The notes beneath the pieces were generated by a model, which did no database searches, was not told the origin of the DNA, and worked only from the letters and a program-made list of their open reading frames with translations. 25,450 bases of DNA from Caldifarciminota bacterium 4484_100 (lineage in GTDB: Bacteria > Hydrothermota > Tepidihabitantia > SM23-42), in assembly GCA_002049785.1 (NCBI GenBank), contig MUKB01000011.1:1-25450 (forward strand), read 5' to 3'. Made by a program: the position numbers and the translations under genes. Shown one piece after another: positions 15,608-23,370 of the stretch (its first letter is position 1; every line of letters starts with the position of its first letter).

Positions 15608-16846
15608 ATGACGATCATCGAAAAGATTTTTTCACGAGCCTCAGGAAATGAGGTCAGGCCTGGAGATTATATCTGGGCGGCTCTTGACCTTGTGGTGATG
15701 CGTGACTTTGGCGGTCCAAATGTTGTGCGCGAATATCAGAGCTATTTTGATAATAATAAAGTTTTTGATTCGAAAAAAGTAGTGATTACTTTTGACCTTC
15801 ATATTCCGGCCCGGGATGAGCGGGTGGCAAGAAATCAGAACCTGCTCAGAAAATTTGCACGAGAACAGAATGTGAGACTATTTGATGTGAATAATGGCAT
15901 TGGTCAACATATCATCATTGAACAGGGTTTGGTTCGACCGGGAGATGTTGTTGTCGGTACAGATAGCCATATGAACTTACTCGGAGGAATCGGTGTGGCG
16001 GGTTTTGGGATGGGAACCACCGATATTGCCGGTGCGATGTTTAAGGGAAGGGCCTGGTTTCGGGTTCCGACGACAATCAAGGTTATTGTGAACGGTGGTC
16101 TGCAGGAATTTGTTGGAGCCAAGGATGTAATTCTGTTTATCCTTAAAAAACTCGGGACCGATGGCGCATTAAATCGGGCGATCGAATTTTACGGTGAAAC
16201 CATTGAGAGGATGAATCTGGAGCAGAGGATTACAATCGCAAGTATGGTTACTGAAATGTCCGGGGACATCGGTTTTATCACACCTTCAGCTGAGATTCTG
16301 CAATTTCTTGGATTGAATACGAATCTGGATGGCATCGTTGCAGACCCTGAAGCACAGTATGAGGCGGTTTATGAATTTTCTGTTACTCAGCTCGAACCCC
16401 AGATCGCCTGTCCCCATTCTCCAGACAATGTTAAAAATGTTAGAGAAGTTGCGGGTATCAAGGTCGACCAGGTGTTCATCGGTTCCTGCACCAATGGTAG
16501 ATTTGAGGATTTGAAGGCTGCGTCTTTACTCCTGAAGGGTAAGAAGGTGAAATCGGGCGTGCGTCTGATTATTGTGCCCGCAACTATGGCAGTAGCCCAG
16601 AAGGCGCTAACCGAAGGGCTCTATGAGATATTTCTTTCCGCAGGGGCGGTGGTGACAAATCCTGGGTGCGCCCTCTGCACGACCGGCCATCCAGGTATTC
16701 TTGCCCCGGGCGAGGTGATGGTTTCAACCTCGAATCGGAATTTCATCGGTAAACTGGGTAAGGGAGCTATGGTTTATCTTGCTTCTCCAGCAACTGCTGC
16801 AGCTACAGCGATTAAAGGTGTAATCTGTGACCCGAGGGATTTATGA
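15608..16846 (+). CDS. Aconitase / 3-isopropylmalate dehydratase family, large subunit
   Basis: The 412-residue protein is the short, archaeal-type large subunit of a two-part hydro-lyase. The [4Fe-4S] ligands are Cys294 (GSCTNGR) and Cys354/Cys357 (NPGCALCTTG), and the VVGTDSHMNLLGG block is present. It isomerises a 2- or 3-hydroxy acid through a dehydrated intermediate, with the small subunit encoded next door and overlapping as ATGA (16843-16846). Members of this group include isopropylmalate isomerase, homoaconitase and 2,3-dimethylmalate dehydratase, which cannot be separated on the large subunit alone. I see no clear ribosome site before ATG 15608. Confidence 0.92.
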   Translation: MTIIEKIFSRASGNEVRPGDYIWAALDLVVMRDFGGPNVVREYQSYFDNNKVFDSKKVVITFDLHIPARDERVARNQNLLRKFAREQNVRLFDVNNGIGQHIIIEQGLVRPGDVVVGTDSHMNLLGGIGVAGFGMGTTDIAGAMFKGRAWFRVPTTIKVIVNGGLQEFVGAKDVILFILKKLGTDGALNRAIEFYGETIERMNLEQRITIASMVTEMSGDIGFITPSAEILQFLGLNTNLDGIVADPEAQYEAVYEFSVTQLEPQIACPHSPDNVKNVREVAGIKVDQVFIGSCTNGRFEDLKAASLLLKGKKVKSGVRLIIVPATMAVAQKALTEGLYEIFLSAGAVVTNPGCALCTTGHPGILAPGEVMVSTSNRNFIGKLGKGAMVYLASPATAAATAIKGVICDPRDL

Positions 16847-17334
16847 TAATCAAGGGCAGAATCTGGAAGTTCGGTGATGATATTGATACAGACCAGATCT
16901 ATCCGGGTAAATACCTTCCGCTCACGGACAAATCTGAGATGGCAAAACATGCAATGGAGGGCACCAATCGGGCCGAGGAATTCAGAAAGGATTTAAGGTC
17001 CGGGGATATTATCGTTGCGGGTAAGAATTTTGGTTGCGGTTCGTCCCGTGAACATGCCCCGGTATCAATCAAAGAAGCAGGTATAGCCTGTGTCGTAGCA
17101 CAGTCATTTGCAAGAATATTCAGGAGAAATGCAGTGAATATCGGATTGCCGATCATTCAAATGAGAGAGATCGGTGAGATTCAAGATGGTGATATTCTGC
17201 AGATCAATCTTGAGACCGGTGTAATTGAGAATTTGACCAGCAAAAAAGTTTATTCAGGCACCCCCTGTTCAAAACTTGAACTTGAAATAATGAAGGCCGG
17301 AGGATTACTGAGATATCTTAAGGAGGCGAGGTGA
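16843..17334 (+). CDS. Aconitase / 3-isopropylmalate dehydratase family, small subunit
   Basis: The 163-residue swivel domain subunit has the start GRIWKFGDDIDTDQIYPGKYL and the active-site block GCGSSREHAPVSIKEAG, followed by FARIFRRNAVNIGLP. The substrate-recognition loop after the first Tyr-Leu reads YLPL; from what is published, homoaconitase-type subunits tend to have YLRT and isopropylmalate-type YLVY, so this one fits neither and the substrate stays open. It overlaps the large subunit by 4 bases and the HD gene by 4 bases (GTGA). Confidence 0.9.
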   Translation: MIIKGRIWKFGDDIDTDQIYPGKYLPLTDKSEMAKHAMEGTNRAEEFRKDLRSGDIIVAGKNFGCGSSREHAPVSIKEAGIACVVAQSFARIFRRNAVNIGLPIIQMREIGEIQDGDILQINLETGVIENLTSKKVYSGTPCSKLELEIMKAGGLLRYLKEAR

Positions 17335-17846
17335 ATCAGTCATATATCAATAAAATTTTTCCAGAGCTCAGGAAGATTAAAGATCCTACCCTGCGTCAGA
17401 CAGTGATTTCTGCCTGGCTCAGGGCGATTGAGAAAGGGCGCTGGAAGAGGATCGATGACATACCTTTCACCCTGCTCATAGAGACAAAGCGGAGTTTGAT
17501 TGAACACACCCGTGCGGTAACCGATTCCGCAATGGCAGTTGCCCGATTGAGAGATGATGTTGATATGGATATAATCATTGCGGGTGGTCTGCTCCACGAT
17601 GTGGGTAAGCTTCTTGAATATATGAGGTCGGATAAGGGGTTTGTTAAGAGTCCAGCAGGTAAACTGGTGCGCCATCCAATTGCTGGATATGGTATTGCAG
17701 TTGAGGTTGGGGTACCACTTGAGGTCGCCCATATTATTGCAGCCCACTCAGTAGAAGGGGAGAAGGTTATTCGTTCCCGGGAGGCGATTATCATCCATCA
17801 CTGCGACTTTATCGATTTTGAAATTGCGCGCCTCGCTCAGTATTGA
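17331..17846 (+). CDS. HD-domain phosphohydrolase
   Basis: The 171-residue protein has the HD metal ligands in order: His59 (IEHT), His89-Asp90 (LLHDVGK), His115 (VRHPIAGYG), His139 (AAHS) and a C-terminal HHCDFID. Such proteins cleave phosphate esters of nucleotides or nucleic acids; the substrate is unknown. It starts at GTG 17331, supported by AAGGAGG about 6 bases upstream and by the GTGA overlap with the previous stop. It closes the operon begun at 12353. Confidence 0.85.
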   Translation: MNQSYINKIFPELRKIKDPTLRQTVISAWLRAIEKGRWKRIDDIPFTLLIETKRSLIEHTRAVTDSAMAVARLRDDVDMDIIIAGGLLHDVGKLLEYMRSDKGFVKSPAGKLVRHPIAGYGIAVEVGVPLEVAHIIAAHSVEGEKVIRSREAIIIHHCDFIDFEIARLAQY

Positions 17847-17870
17847 CTATCCACCCAGAATTCATATAAT
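17843..17870 (+). promoter_or_regulatory. Promoter of the glycosyltransferase-Ugd-Uxs operon, leaderless type
   Basis: TTGACT (17843-17848), a 16-base spacer and TATAAT (17865-17870) precede the ATG at 17877 by 6 bases. The -35 box overlaps the end of the HD gene (TATTGACT includes its TGA stop). No Shine-Dalgarno site is present. Confidence 0.8.
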
Positions 17871-17876
17871 TGAAGA

Positions 17877-18761
17877 ATGAAGGTCTCAATTGTTGTGCCG
17901 GCCTATAATGAGGCTGTAAATATTCCATTTTTAATTGAGGAATTTGATGAGTTTATTAAAAGACACAAAAATTATGAGGTGATTATCGTTGATGATGGTA
18001 GCGAGGATGGAACATTCGAGGTTGCCAAGGAATATAATAGAAAGTATCTCAAGTGCATCAGGCATAAACGGAATCTTGGTAAAACCCAGGCGATAATTTC
18101 TGGAGCCCGGGTTGCATCTGGTGATGTAATTGTTATCTTCGATGCCGACCTCCAGTATGACCCGAATGATATTCCTGGTTTGATCGAATTGATTGAAAAA
18201 GGTGCTGATGTAGCAACCGGTTGGAAACAGGGGAGGTATGAAAAGAAATTTGTTTCGAATATCTATAATTTCTGGGCACGAAGGCTTTTTAAACTTGATG
18301 TTCATGACCTCAATGCGATCAAGGCATTCAAGAAAGAGATAATTAGAGAAATCCCTCTGCGTAAAGATTGGCATCGATATATTGTTCCCCTTGCTGCCAG
18401 TGCGGGTTTTAGAATCGCCGAGACCAAAGTCAATCTGAGACCGAGGAGGTTCGGTGTTCCCAAGTATCAGAAGAAGAGGAGGATTCTAATCGGACTCTTC
18501 GATCTTCTGGCGGTTAAATTCCAGTTGTCATTTATGCAGAAACCGCTTCTCTATTTCGGTACCATCGGATTTTCCTCAATTCTTCTGGGTATTCTTATCG
18601 GACTGGTGGCGATTATCCTGAGATTATTCGGTCATGGGTTTAGACCTCTGCTCTACCTTGTGCTCCTTTTGGTGATATCGGGTATCCTACTCTTTTCGCT
18701 GGGCCTGATCGGCGAGGCGATCAGGGCGGTGCTTGACCGTATTGAAAGGCGTGAAATTTAA
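17877..18761 (+). CDS. Family 2 glycosyltransferase, polyprenyl-phosphate sugar synthase type
   Basis: The 294-residue protein has the GT-A nucleotide-sugar fold: VVPAYNEAVNI, DDGSEDGT (Asp39, Asp40) and the metal motif DADLQYDP (89-91). A C-terminal pair of membrane helices (about 222-250 and 258-283) gives the layout of DPM1/ArnC/GtrB enzymes, which load a sugar onto undecaprenyl phosphate at the inner membrane. It leads an operon with a flippase-like protein, Ugd and a UDP-xylose synthase, so UDP-glucuronate or UDP-xylose is a likely donor family. Confidence 0.88.
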   Translation: MKVSIVVPAYNEAVNIPFLIEEFDEFIKRHKNYEVIIVDDGSEDGTFEVAKEYNRKYLKCIRHKRNLGKTQAIISGARVASGDVIVIFDADLQYDPNDIPGLIELIEKGADVATGWKQGRYEKKFVSNIYNFWARRLFKLDVHDLNAIKAFKKEIIREIPLRKDWHRYIVPLAASAGFRIAETKVNLRPRRFGVPKYQKKRRILIGLFDLLAVKFQLSFMQKPLLYFGTIGFSSILLGILIGLVAIILRLFGHGFRPLLYLVLLLVISGILLFSLGLIGEAIRAVLDRIERREI

Positions 18762-19689
18762 AAAGGTCTGGAATATCCTGAGGGTTTTCATCGGGATACT
18801 GCTTATCAGTTTTTTATTATGGCGTCTCGATATACAGAAGATTCTAATAAATATTAAAACCCTGCGTGCAGATTTTCTTGCTTATGCAATGGTGCCGTAC
18901 TTTTTTTTTATTGTTGTCTCAGCCTGGCGCTGGCAGGTATTGCTCGATTTCAAAAATTTCAAGTTGCCTTTTGGTCGGACCATTTTGATCTATTTCATTG
19001 CATTTTTTTTTAATAACTTCCTTCCCACTACAGTTGGTGGCGATGTGATGAGGGTTTTATATTCTACAAAGGATAGAAAGGCCGATGCCCTTGCAATTGT
19101 CCTTGTGGACCGTATCCTTGGATTTGTCGGACTATTCATATTTGCCCTGATCGCGGTTCTCTATCTTATGATTTTTAAGGGTCGGGGTGAATTTTTTCCG
19201 TTTGTGATTATCGGACTCTTTGTTATAGTTATAATTACCCTGATTCTATTCTCTCAAAAGGCATATCGTTCTATTTCTCCCTGGATTGAGAAGATTAGAC
19301 TATGGAAATTCGGATATCATTTAAACCGGCTCCACGATTCGACTACGGAATTTGGCGGGGCCTGGGGTTTGATTATTCTCTGTGTTTTTCAATCGATTTT
19401 GATCCAGGCCTTGCTTGCCTTAGCACCATATTTTGTGTTGAAGGCGATTGGTGATTTTTCGGTTGGAATCCTGCCTTTTTTCATTTATGTGCCGATAATA
19501 AATATCGTTTCGATGATACCGGTCTCTTTTAATGCGTTGGGTGTTAGGGAAAATGCCTATGTTGTGCTTTTCTCCAGGGTAGGGTTGAGCGGTGAGGTTT
19601 CTTTGACTATTTCTCTGGTTTCTTTTTTCCTGATTTTCTTATACTCCCTTCTGGGCGGAATATTTTTTCTCTTTTATAAGAGGAGGTAA
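18733..19689 (+). CDS. Flippase-like membrane protein (LPG synthase transmembrane / UPF0104 family)
   Basis: This protein of up to 318 residues has about eight membrane helices and the family motif FFNNFLPTTVGGDVMR with an arginine-bearing ALAIVLVDRILGF segment. Relatives are flippase-like proteins near glycolipid genes. Several starts are possible: TTG 18733, TTG 18742 or GTG 18751, all inside the glycosyltransferase gene; GTG 18751 gives a natural basic N-terminus (VKFKKVWNILRVF). It probably works with the preceding glycosyltransferase on a lipid-linked sugar. Confidence 0.85.
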   Translation: MTVLKGVKFKKVWNILRVFIGILLISFLLWRLDIQKILINIKTLRADFLAYAMVPYFFFIVVSAWRWQVLLDFKNFKLPFGRTILIYFIAFFFNNFLPTTVGGDVMRVLYSTKDRKADALAIVLVDRILGFVGLFIFALIAVLYLMIFKGRGEFFPFVIIGLFVIVIITLILFSQKAYRSISPWIEKIRLWKFGYHLNRLHDSTTEFGGAWGLIILCVFQSILIQALLALAPYFVLKAIGDFSVGILPFFIYVPIINIVSMIPVSFNALGVRENAYVVLFSRVGLSGEVSLTISLVSFFLIFLYSLLGGIFFLFYKRR

Positions 19690-19691
19690 CA

Positions 19692-19739
19692 ATGACAGGA
19701 CAACAATTTATTATTATTTATCAACAGGAGGTTTTATGA
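19692..19739 (+). CDS. 15-residue upstream ORF coupled to ugd
   Basis: AGGAGG at 19681-19686, inside the end of the previous gene, is 5 bases from ATG 19692. The ORF encodes MTGQQFIIIYQQEVL, with three Ile codons in a row, and ends in a TGA that overlaps the ugd ATG (ATGA, 19736-19739). A second AGGAGG for ugd (19726-19731) lies within it. It may be a leader peptide tuning ugd translation, or chance. Confidence 0.4.
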   Translation: MTGQQFIIIYQQEVL

Positions 19740-21025
19740 AGGTCTGTATGATTGGAACCGGTTATGTTGGTCTGGTTTCAGGAACCTGTCTTGCTGAAAT
19801 AGGGCATCAGGTGGTCTGTGTTGACAATGATGCGAAGAAGATTGATATCTTGAAGGGTGGAGGGATTCCGATCTATGAACCTGGTCTTGAGGAGCTCGTC
19901 AAGAAGAATGTTTCAGCAGGAAGATTGAAATTCACTACTTCGATAAAAGAAGGGGTTGAACAGTCTCTCTTTCTCTTTATCGCGGTGGGAACTCCACCTA
20001 AAGAGAACGGTGAACCTGACCTCTCAAGCGTTGAGAAGGTTGCAGCTGAGATTGGTCAGACTATGAATGACTACAAGATTATTGTGGAAAAGAGCACGGT
20101 TCCGGTTCAGACCGGAAAGTGGATAAAGACCGTGGTTCAGAGATTCAGCCGACGGCAGAGCGATTTTGATGTTGCCTCAAACCCTGAATTTCTCAGAGAG
20201 GGTTCAGCGGTAGAGGATTTTCTCAAGCCAGACCGAATCGTGCTCGGTGTGGAGAATGAGCGTGCCCGGGATAAACTGTTAGAACTGTATCAACCGATTG
20301 ATGCACCGAAGATTGTTACAGATATTGCCAGTGCTGAGCTGATAAAGCATGCATCGAATTCTTTCCTGTCTACAAAGATTTCTTTTATTAATGCAATATC
20401 TGTTATCTGCGAAAAGTCAGGGGCTGATGTATTGAAGGTTGCTGAGGGTATGGGTCTGGACAAGAGGATCGGTCGGTCATTCCTTAATGCGGGTGCTGGC
20501 TTTGGTGGATTCTGTTTTCCCAAGGATCTGATGGCATTTATCGGTATTTCAAAACGTCTGGGCTACGATTTCCGCTTGCTCAAGGAGGTTTACAGGATTA
20601 ACCAGGAACAGATGTTGAGGATGGTCAAGAAACTTGAGGAGATGCTCTGGAATTTGCGGGAGAAGAGGGTTGGCATCTTGGGACTTTCATTTAAGCCGAA
20701 CACCGATGATATGAGATTTGCTCCTTCAATAACGATTATCAAGGAGTTGATGAAAGAAGGTGCTACGGTTCAGGCCTATGACCCTGTAGCAATGACAAAG
20801 GCACGGTCAATACTGCCCGAGATAAGATATTGTCAGAATCCATATGAGGTGGCACAGGGTGCGGATGCGATTATGCTCGTCACCGAATGGGAAGAATTCC
20901 GGGGTTTGGATTTGCAGAAGCTACGTGAGCTTATGCGCCAGCCGGTTTTTCTTGACTGTCGTAATGTCTTTGAGCCAGAAGAGATGGAGAAGCTGGGATT
21001 TATCTATGCCGGGGTTGGCCGATGA
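19736..21025 (+). CDS. ugd: UDP-glucose 6-dehydrogenase
   Basis: The 429-residue enzyme oxidises UDP-glucose twice with NAD to UDP-glucuronate in the cytoplasm. The NAD fold starts GTGYVGLVSG, the central VEKSTVPVQTG block and SNPEFLREGSA-type segment follow, and the catalytic cysteine is Cys260 in AGFGGFCFPKD. The C-terminal FKPNTDDMRFAPS segment completes it. Length is normal. It has AGGAGG 4 bases before the ATG and overlaps the next gene by 4 bases. Confidence 0.96.
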   Translation: MKVCMIGTGYVGLVSGTCLAEIGHQVVCVDNDAKKIDILKGGGIPIYEPGLEELVKKNVSAGRLKFTTSIKEGVEQSLFLFIAVGTPPKENGEPDLSSVEKVAAEIGQTMNDYKIIVEKSTVPVQTGKWIKTVVQRFSRRQSDFDVASNPEFLREGSAVEDFLKPDRIVLGVENERARDKLLELYQPIDAPKIVTDIASAELIKHASNSFLSTKISFINAISVICEKSGADVLKVAEGMGLDKRIGRSFLNAGAGFGGFCFPKDLMAFIGISKRLGYDFRLLKEVYRINQEQMLRMVKKLEEMLWNLREKRVGILGLSFKPNTDDMRFAPSITIIKELMKEGATVQAYDPVAMTKARSILPEIRYCQNPYEVAQGADAIMLVTEWEEFRGLDLQKLRELMRQPVFLDCRNVFEPEEMEKLGFIYAGVGR

Positions 21026-21951
21026 AGGTATTGATAAGCGGTGGTGCGGGGTTTATCGGTTCCCATCTGGTTGACCGTTTTCTCAATGATGGTGCTGAGG
21101 TTATTGTCGTTGACAATCTTATTACCGGAGAAGAGGGTAATATTGCCCATAATTTCAAAAAGTCCGGTTTTGAGTTTATTAAAGAGGATGTATGTGAACC
21201 TTTGAAGATAAAGGGCGGTATCGATTTAATCCTCCATCTGGCATCACCAGCCAGCCCATTTGATTATCTGAAATATCCGATTGAGACGATGCGCACCGCT
21301 TCGCTCGGCACCTATAATATGCTGGAGATGGCGCGGGAAAAAGGCGCACGATTTCTCCTTGCTTCAACCAGTGAGGTCTATGGAGACCCTGAAGTTCATC
21401 CCCAGTCTGAGGAATACTGGGGAAATGTGAATCCGGTCGGACCCAGGTCGGTTTATGATGAAGGCAAGAGGTTTGCCGAGGCCCTGACAATCAGTTATTT
21501 CAGAAAGTATCAACTCCAGACCATCATTATTAGAATCTTCAATACCTATGGCCCGAGGATGAGACCCGGTGATGGCAGGGTAATTCCGACATTCATCAAT
21601 CAGGCACTTAAGAATGAACCGATTTCTATCTTTGGCACCGGTGAACAGACAAGGAGTTTCTGCTATATCGATGATATGGTAGAAGGTATTATCAGGGCGT
21701 CTCAGGTTGACTATCACGAACCCATAAACCTGGGTAACCCCAAGGAGTATACGATTTTACAACTTGCTGAGATTGTCAAGCAACTATGCAATAGCACTTC
21801 ATCTTATAGGTATCTTCCCTTACCTGAAAATGATCCCAAGAAGAGGAGGCCTGATATCTCCAGGGCACGAGGTCTACTTAAATGGGAGCCGAAGATCGGG
21901 CTTGAACAGGGTTTGAGTAATGTGATTGATTGGTTCAAGAAAAAAATGTAG
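21022..21951 (+). CDS. uxs: UDP-glucuronate decarboxylase (UDP-xylose synthase)
   Basis: This 309-residue SDR enzyme turns UDP-glucuronate into UDP-xylose. Features are the GGAGFIGSHL nucleotide fold, HLASPASPFDY with PIETM, the STSEVYGDPEVHPQ active-site block, and the catalytic Tyr145-Lys149 pair in YDEGKRFAE, followed by RIFNTYGPRM. The SPASP and YWGNVNPVGPRSVYDEGKR patterns separate it from RmlB and GalE. It overlaps ugd as ATGA, so the pair forms a two-step UDP-glucose to UDP-xylose route feeding the glycosyltransferase upstream. Confidence 0.93.
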   Translation: MKVLISGGAGFIGSHLVDRFLNDGAEVIVVDNLITGEEGNIAHNFKKSGFEFIKEDVCEPLKIKGGIDLILHLASPASPFDYLKYPIETMRTASLGTYNMLEMAREKGARFLLASTSEVYGDPEVHPQSEEYWGNVNPVGPRSVYDEGKRFAEALTISYFRKYQLQTIIIRIFNTYGPRMRPGDGRVIPTFINQALKNEPISIFGTGEQTRSFCYIDDMVEGIIRASQVDYHEPINLGNPKEYTILQLAEIVKQLCNSTSSYRYLPLPENDPKKRRPDISRARGLLKWEPKIGLEQGLSNVIDWFKKKM

Positions 21952-21994
21952 TATAAAAACAGAAGACTAGTTTCACCAATTTCTTAACCCCGCT

Positions 21995-22342
21995 TTAATG
22001 CCGGGGATGGTCCGGACAGGTTACCCTTCCGGTTGCGGGGTTGTAATCATATCGGCTATGGGTTACAGGACAATAGAAATCATCTTCTCGAAGGTCTGTA
22101 AGGTCTTCAAGACTTTGTGGGTTTTGACCGTGCTCCACGCGATAAATCTGAATTGAAGTTTCAATCTTTCTTATTTGAGAGAGGCATTCAATACTCTTTG
22201 CCCTTTCAATCGGCTGCTTGATTGATTTGTTTGTATCTTTGCCACCTGTGTACATTGTTATTGCAAGAATTACTACAGCTGCAGCGATTAGGAGCGAGAT
22301 CAAGATTGAGATGAGTCCCAGACCCGAATAATATTTTTTCAT
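21995..22342 (-). CDS. Type II secretion / type IV pseudopilin-like protein
   Basis: The 115-residue protein has a short basic leader ending in Gly, then LGLISILISLLIAAAVVILAI, the hydrophobic spine of type IV pilins and GspG/H pseudopilins, and a small soluble domain with a C-terminal YCPVTHSRYDYNPATGRVTCPDH stretch like many GspG-type tails. The usual Glu at position 5 after the cleavage site is absent (Ser or Leu in its place depending on alignment), so it may be a minor or diverged pilin. It stands alone with a leaderless-type promoter. Confidence 0.7.
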   Translation of the reverse strand: MKKYYSGLGLISILISLLIAAAVVILAITMYTGGKDTNKSIKQPIERAKSIECLSQIRKIETSIQIYRVEHGQNPQSLEDLTDLREDDFYCPVTHSRYDYNPATGRVTCPDHPRH

Positions 22343-22347
22343 ATAGT

Positions 22348-22375
22348 ATTATAACCCTCTTTCTTAAATTGTCAA
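22348..22375 (-). promoter_or_regulatory. Promoter of the pseudopilin gene, leaderless type
   Basis: On the minus strand TTGACA (22370-22375), a 16-base spacer and TATAAT (22348-22353) end 5 bases before the ATG at 22342. Both boxes are perfect consensus and no Shine-Dalgarno site is present. Confidence 0.85.
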
Positions 22376-22452
22376 GCGACTGATGATCTGGCTCCTCTTC
22401 ACTTTTTTATATAGACAGTAGGTCTGACTGTAATGGTATTCTGTTATCCAGA

Positions 22453-22493
22453 GATGCTGGATTCTCGATACTCGATTCTGGATACTGGATAAA
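22453..22493 (+). repeat. Dispersed heptamer element, copy B
   Basis: A GATGCT leader is followed by GGATTCT, CGATACT, CGATTCT, GGATACT and GGATAAA, five consecutive 7-base units of the form (C/G)GAT(A/T)CT with a terminal AAA variant. The leader and end match copy A next to ftsE (3318-3344), which has three units. Confidence 0.8.
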
Positions 22494-22669
22494 ATATCAC
22501 CTCCTCCTTAATCCTACCCTCTGCCTGAGGCGGACAGGCCTCATAGGAGAGAAGAAGGGGTTAAAAAGTTTCAGATCTTGGCAATAGACATTTAATGGCT
22601 AACCAGGGAGAATTTAAATACCCAGAAAAATTCTTCTAACTTCCTAAAAACTCTTGAAATTGTATGGTA

Positions 22670-22703
22670 TTACGCCATTATGCCAATTGGCATAATGGCG
22701 TAA
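22670..22703. repeat. 34-base perfect palindrome
   Basis: Arms TTACGCCATTATGCCAA and TTGGCATAATGGCGTAA meet with no spacer. It lies 15 bases past the stop of the sorting-tail gene. It could act as a transcription hairpin for that gene, but no T-run follows; a protein-binding or recombination site is equally possible. Confidence 0.85.
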
Positions 22704-22718
22704 GAGATTTTGTCAGGT

Positions 22719-23318
22719 TTATCTAATCTTAACAACCTCCCTGGTAATTATAGTTTGTGGGGTTTCAAACCGCACAAAATAGACTCCAGGAGGAAGGTGA
22801 TGATTAAAATCATCATTACCAGACCTGATGACTGTTCCCGAACCAGACAGTGATTTTACCAGATGACCTGAAACATCATAAATTTTTAACAGAAATAAAG
22901 ACTTCGGCTTTTGGCTGGTAAGGCTGATTACGAGTTTATCAGTAAAGGGATTGGGATAAACCTGTAATGAGAGCGAGGTTTTTGCTTTCGCTAACACATC
23001 AACACCAGCCGACTCATACTCATTTATTCGCGTCTGATTATTGCCCGATATCACAACCTCATTCAACCCATTGGCATCTAAATCAGAGGTCACCCGCACA
23101 CAAGGTTCAGTATCATTCGCACCCAAAATCTGCCAGACATAAAAAGAATCATCACCCGCAGATTTAATAATAAAAACATTCTGACACGCCTCCACACAAA
23201 TCTCTGGCACACCATCACCATCTAAATCACCCGCATCAGAATAACCACCATACCAGGGACTACCACCGGTAAAGACATTCGGTGACAGGTGTAAACTTTT
23301 AAACTTTTCATTGTGCAT
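22719..23318 (-). pseudogene. 3' fragment of a secreted protein with type IX sorting tail
   Basis: The 199-residue ORF ends in a Por-secretion-type C-terminal domain: a LQVYPNPFTDKLVISL start, IYDVSGHLVKSLSGS, and LPPGVYFVRFET to VVKIR (about residues 118-199). Such tails direct outer-membrane export by the type IX system. The N-terminal part has two FG-GAP/VCBS-like repeats (GDLDGDGVPEI, SDLDANGLNEV) but the start MHNEKFKSL is no signal peptide, and no promoter fits upstream. It is most likely the end of a much longer surface protein whose 5' part is gone. Confidence 0.7.
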
Positions 23319-23324
23319 AATTCC

Positions 23325-23352
23325 TTGTCAAATGAGAAATTTTGTCTATAAT
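23325..23352 (+). promoter_or_regulatory. Promoter of the barrel/lipase unit
   Basis: TTGTCA (23325-23330), a 16-base spacer and TATAAT (23347-23352). The next ATG (23371) is 18 bases away and has AGAGG before it, so unlike the other promoters here this one gives a leadered mRNA. Confidence 0.6.
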
Positions 23353-23370
23353 TTATTATTAGAGGTTATT

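Larger units (their letters stand above)
22376..22718. other. Intergenic region with repeat elements
   Basis: No credible gene lies in this stretch of about 340 bases. It holds the long copy of the heptamer element (22453-22493), a small hairpin with arms TGAGGC/GCCTCA (22526-22543), an AT-rich segment without clear signals, and a 34-base perfect palindrome (22670-22703). Confidence 0.6.

Noticed and set aside
21988..22006. CCCCG/CGGGG hairpin between the converging uxs and pseudopilin genes as a terminator.
   Set aside because: Five-base arms with a 9-base loop and no T-run; it overlaps the pseudopilin coding end.
22498..22505. CACCTCCT, like the anti-Shine-Dalgarno end of 16S rRNA.
   Set aside because: No other rRNA sequence surrounds it, and on the minus strand no start codon follows the matching AGGAGGTG.
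22526..22543. Hairpin TGAGGC/GCCTCA as a terminator.
   Set aside because: Arms are only 6 bases, no T-run follows, and no gene ends nearby on either strand.
23326..23331. Minus-strand TTGACA just before the sorting-tail fragment as its promoter.
   Set aside because: It is only 7 bases from the ATG with no room for a -10 box; the same bases form the plus-strand TTGTCA.
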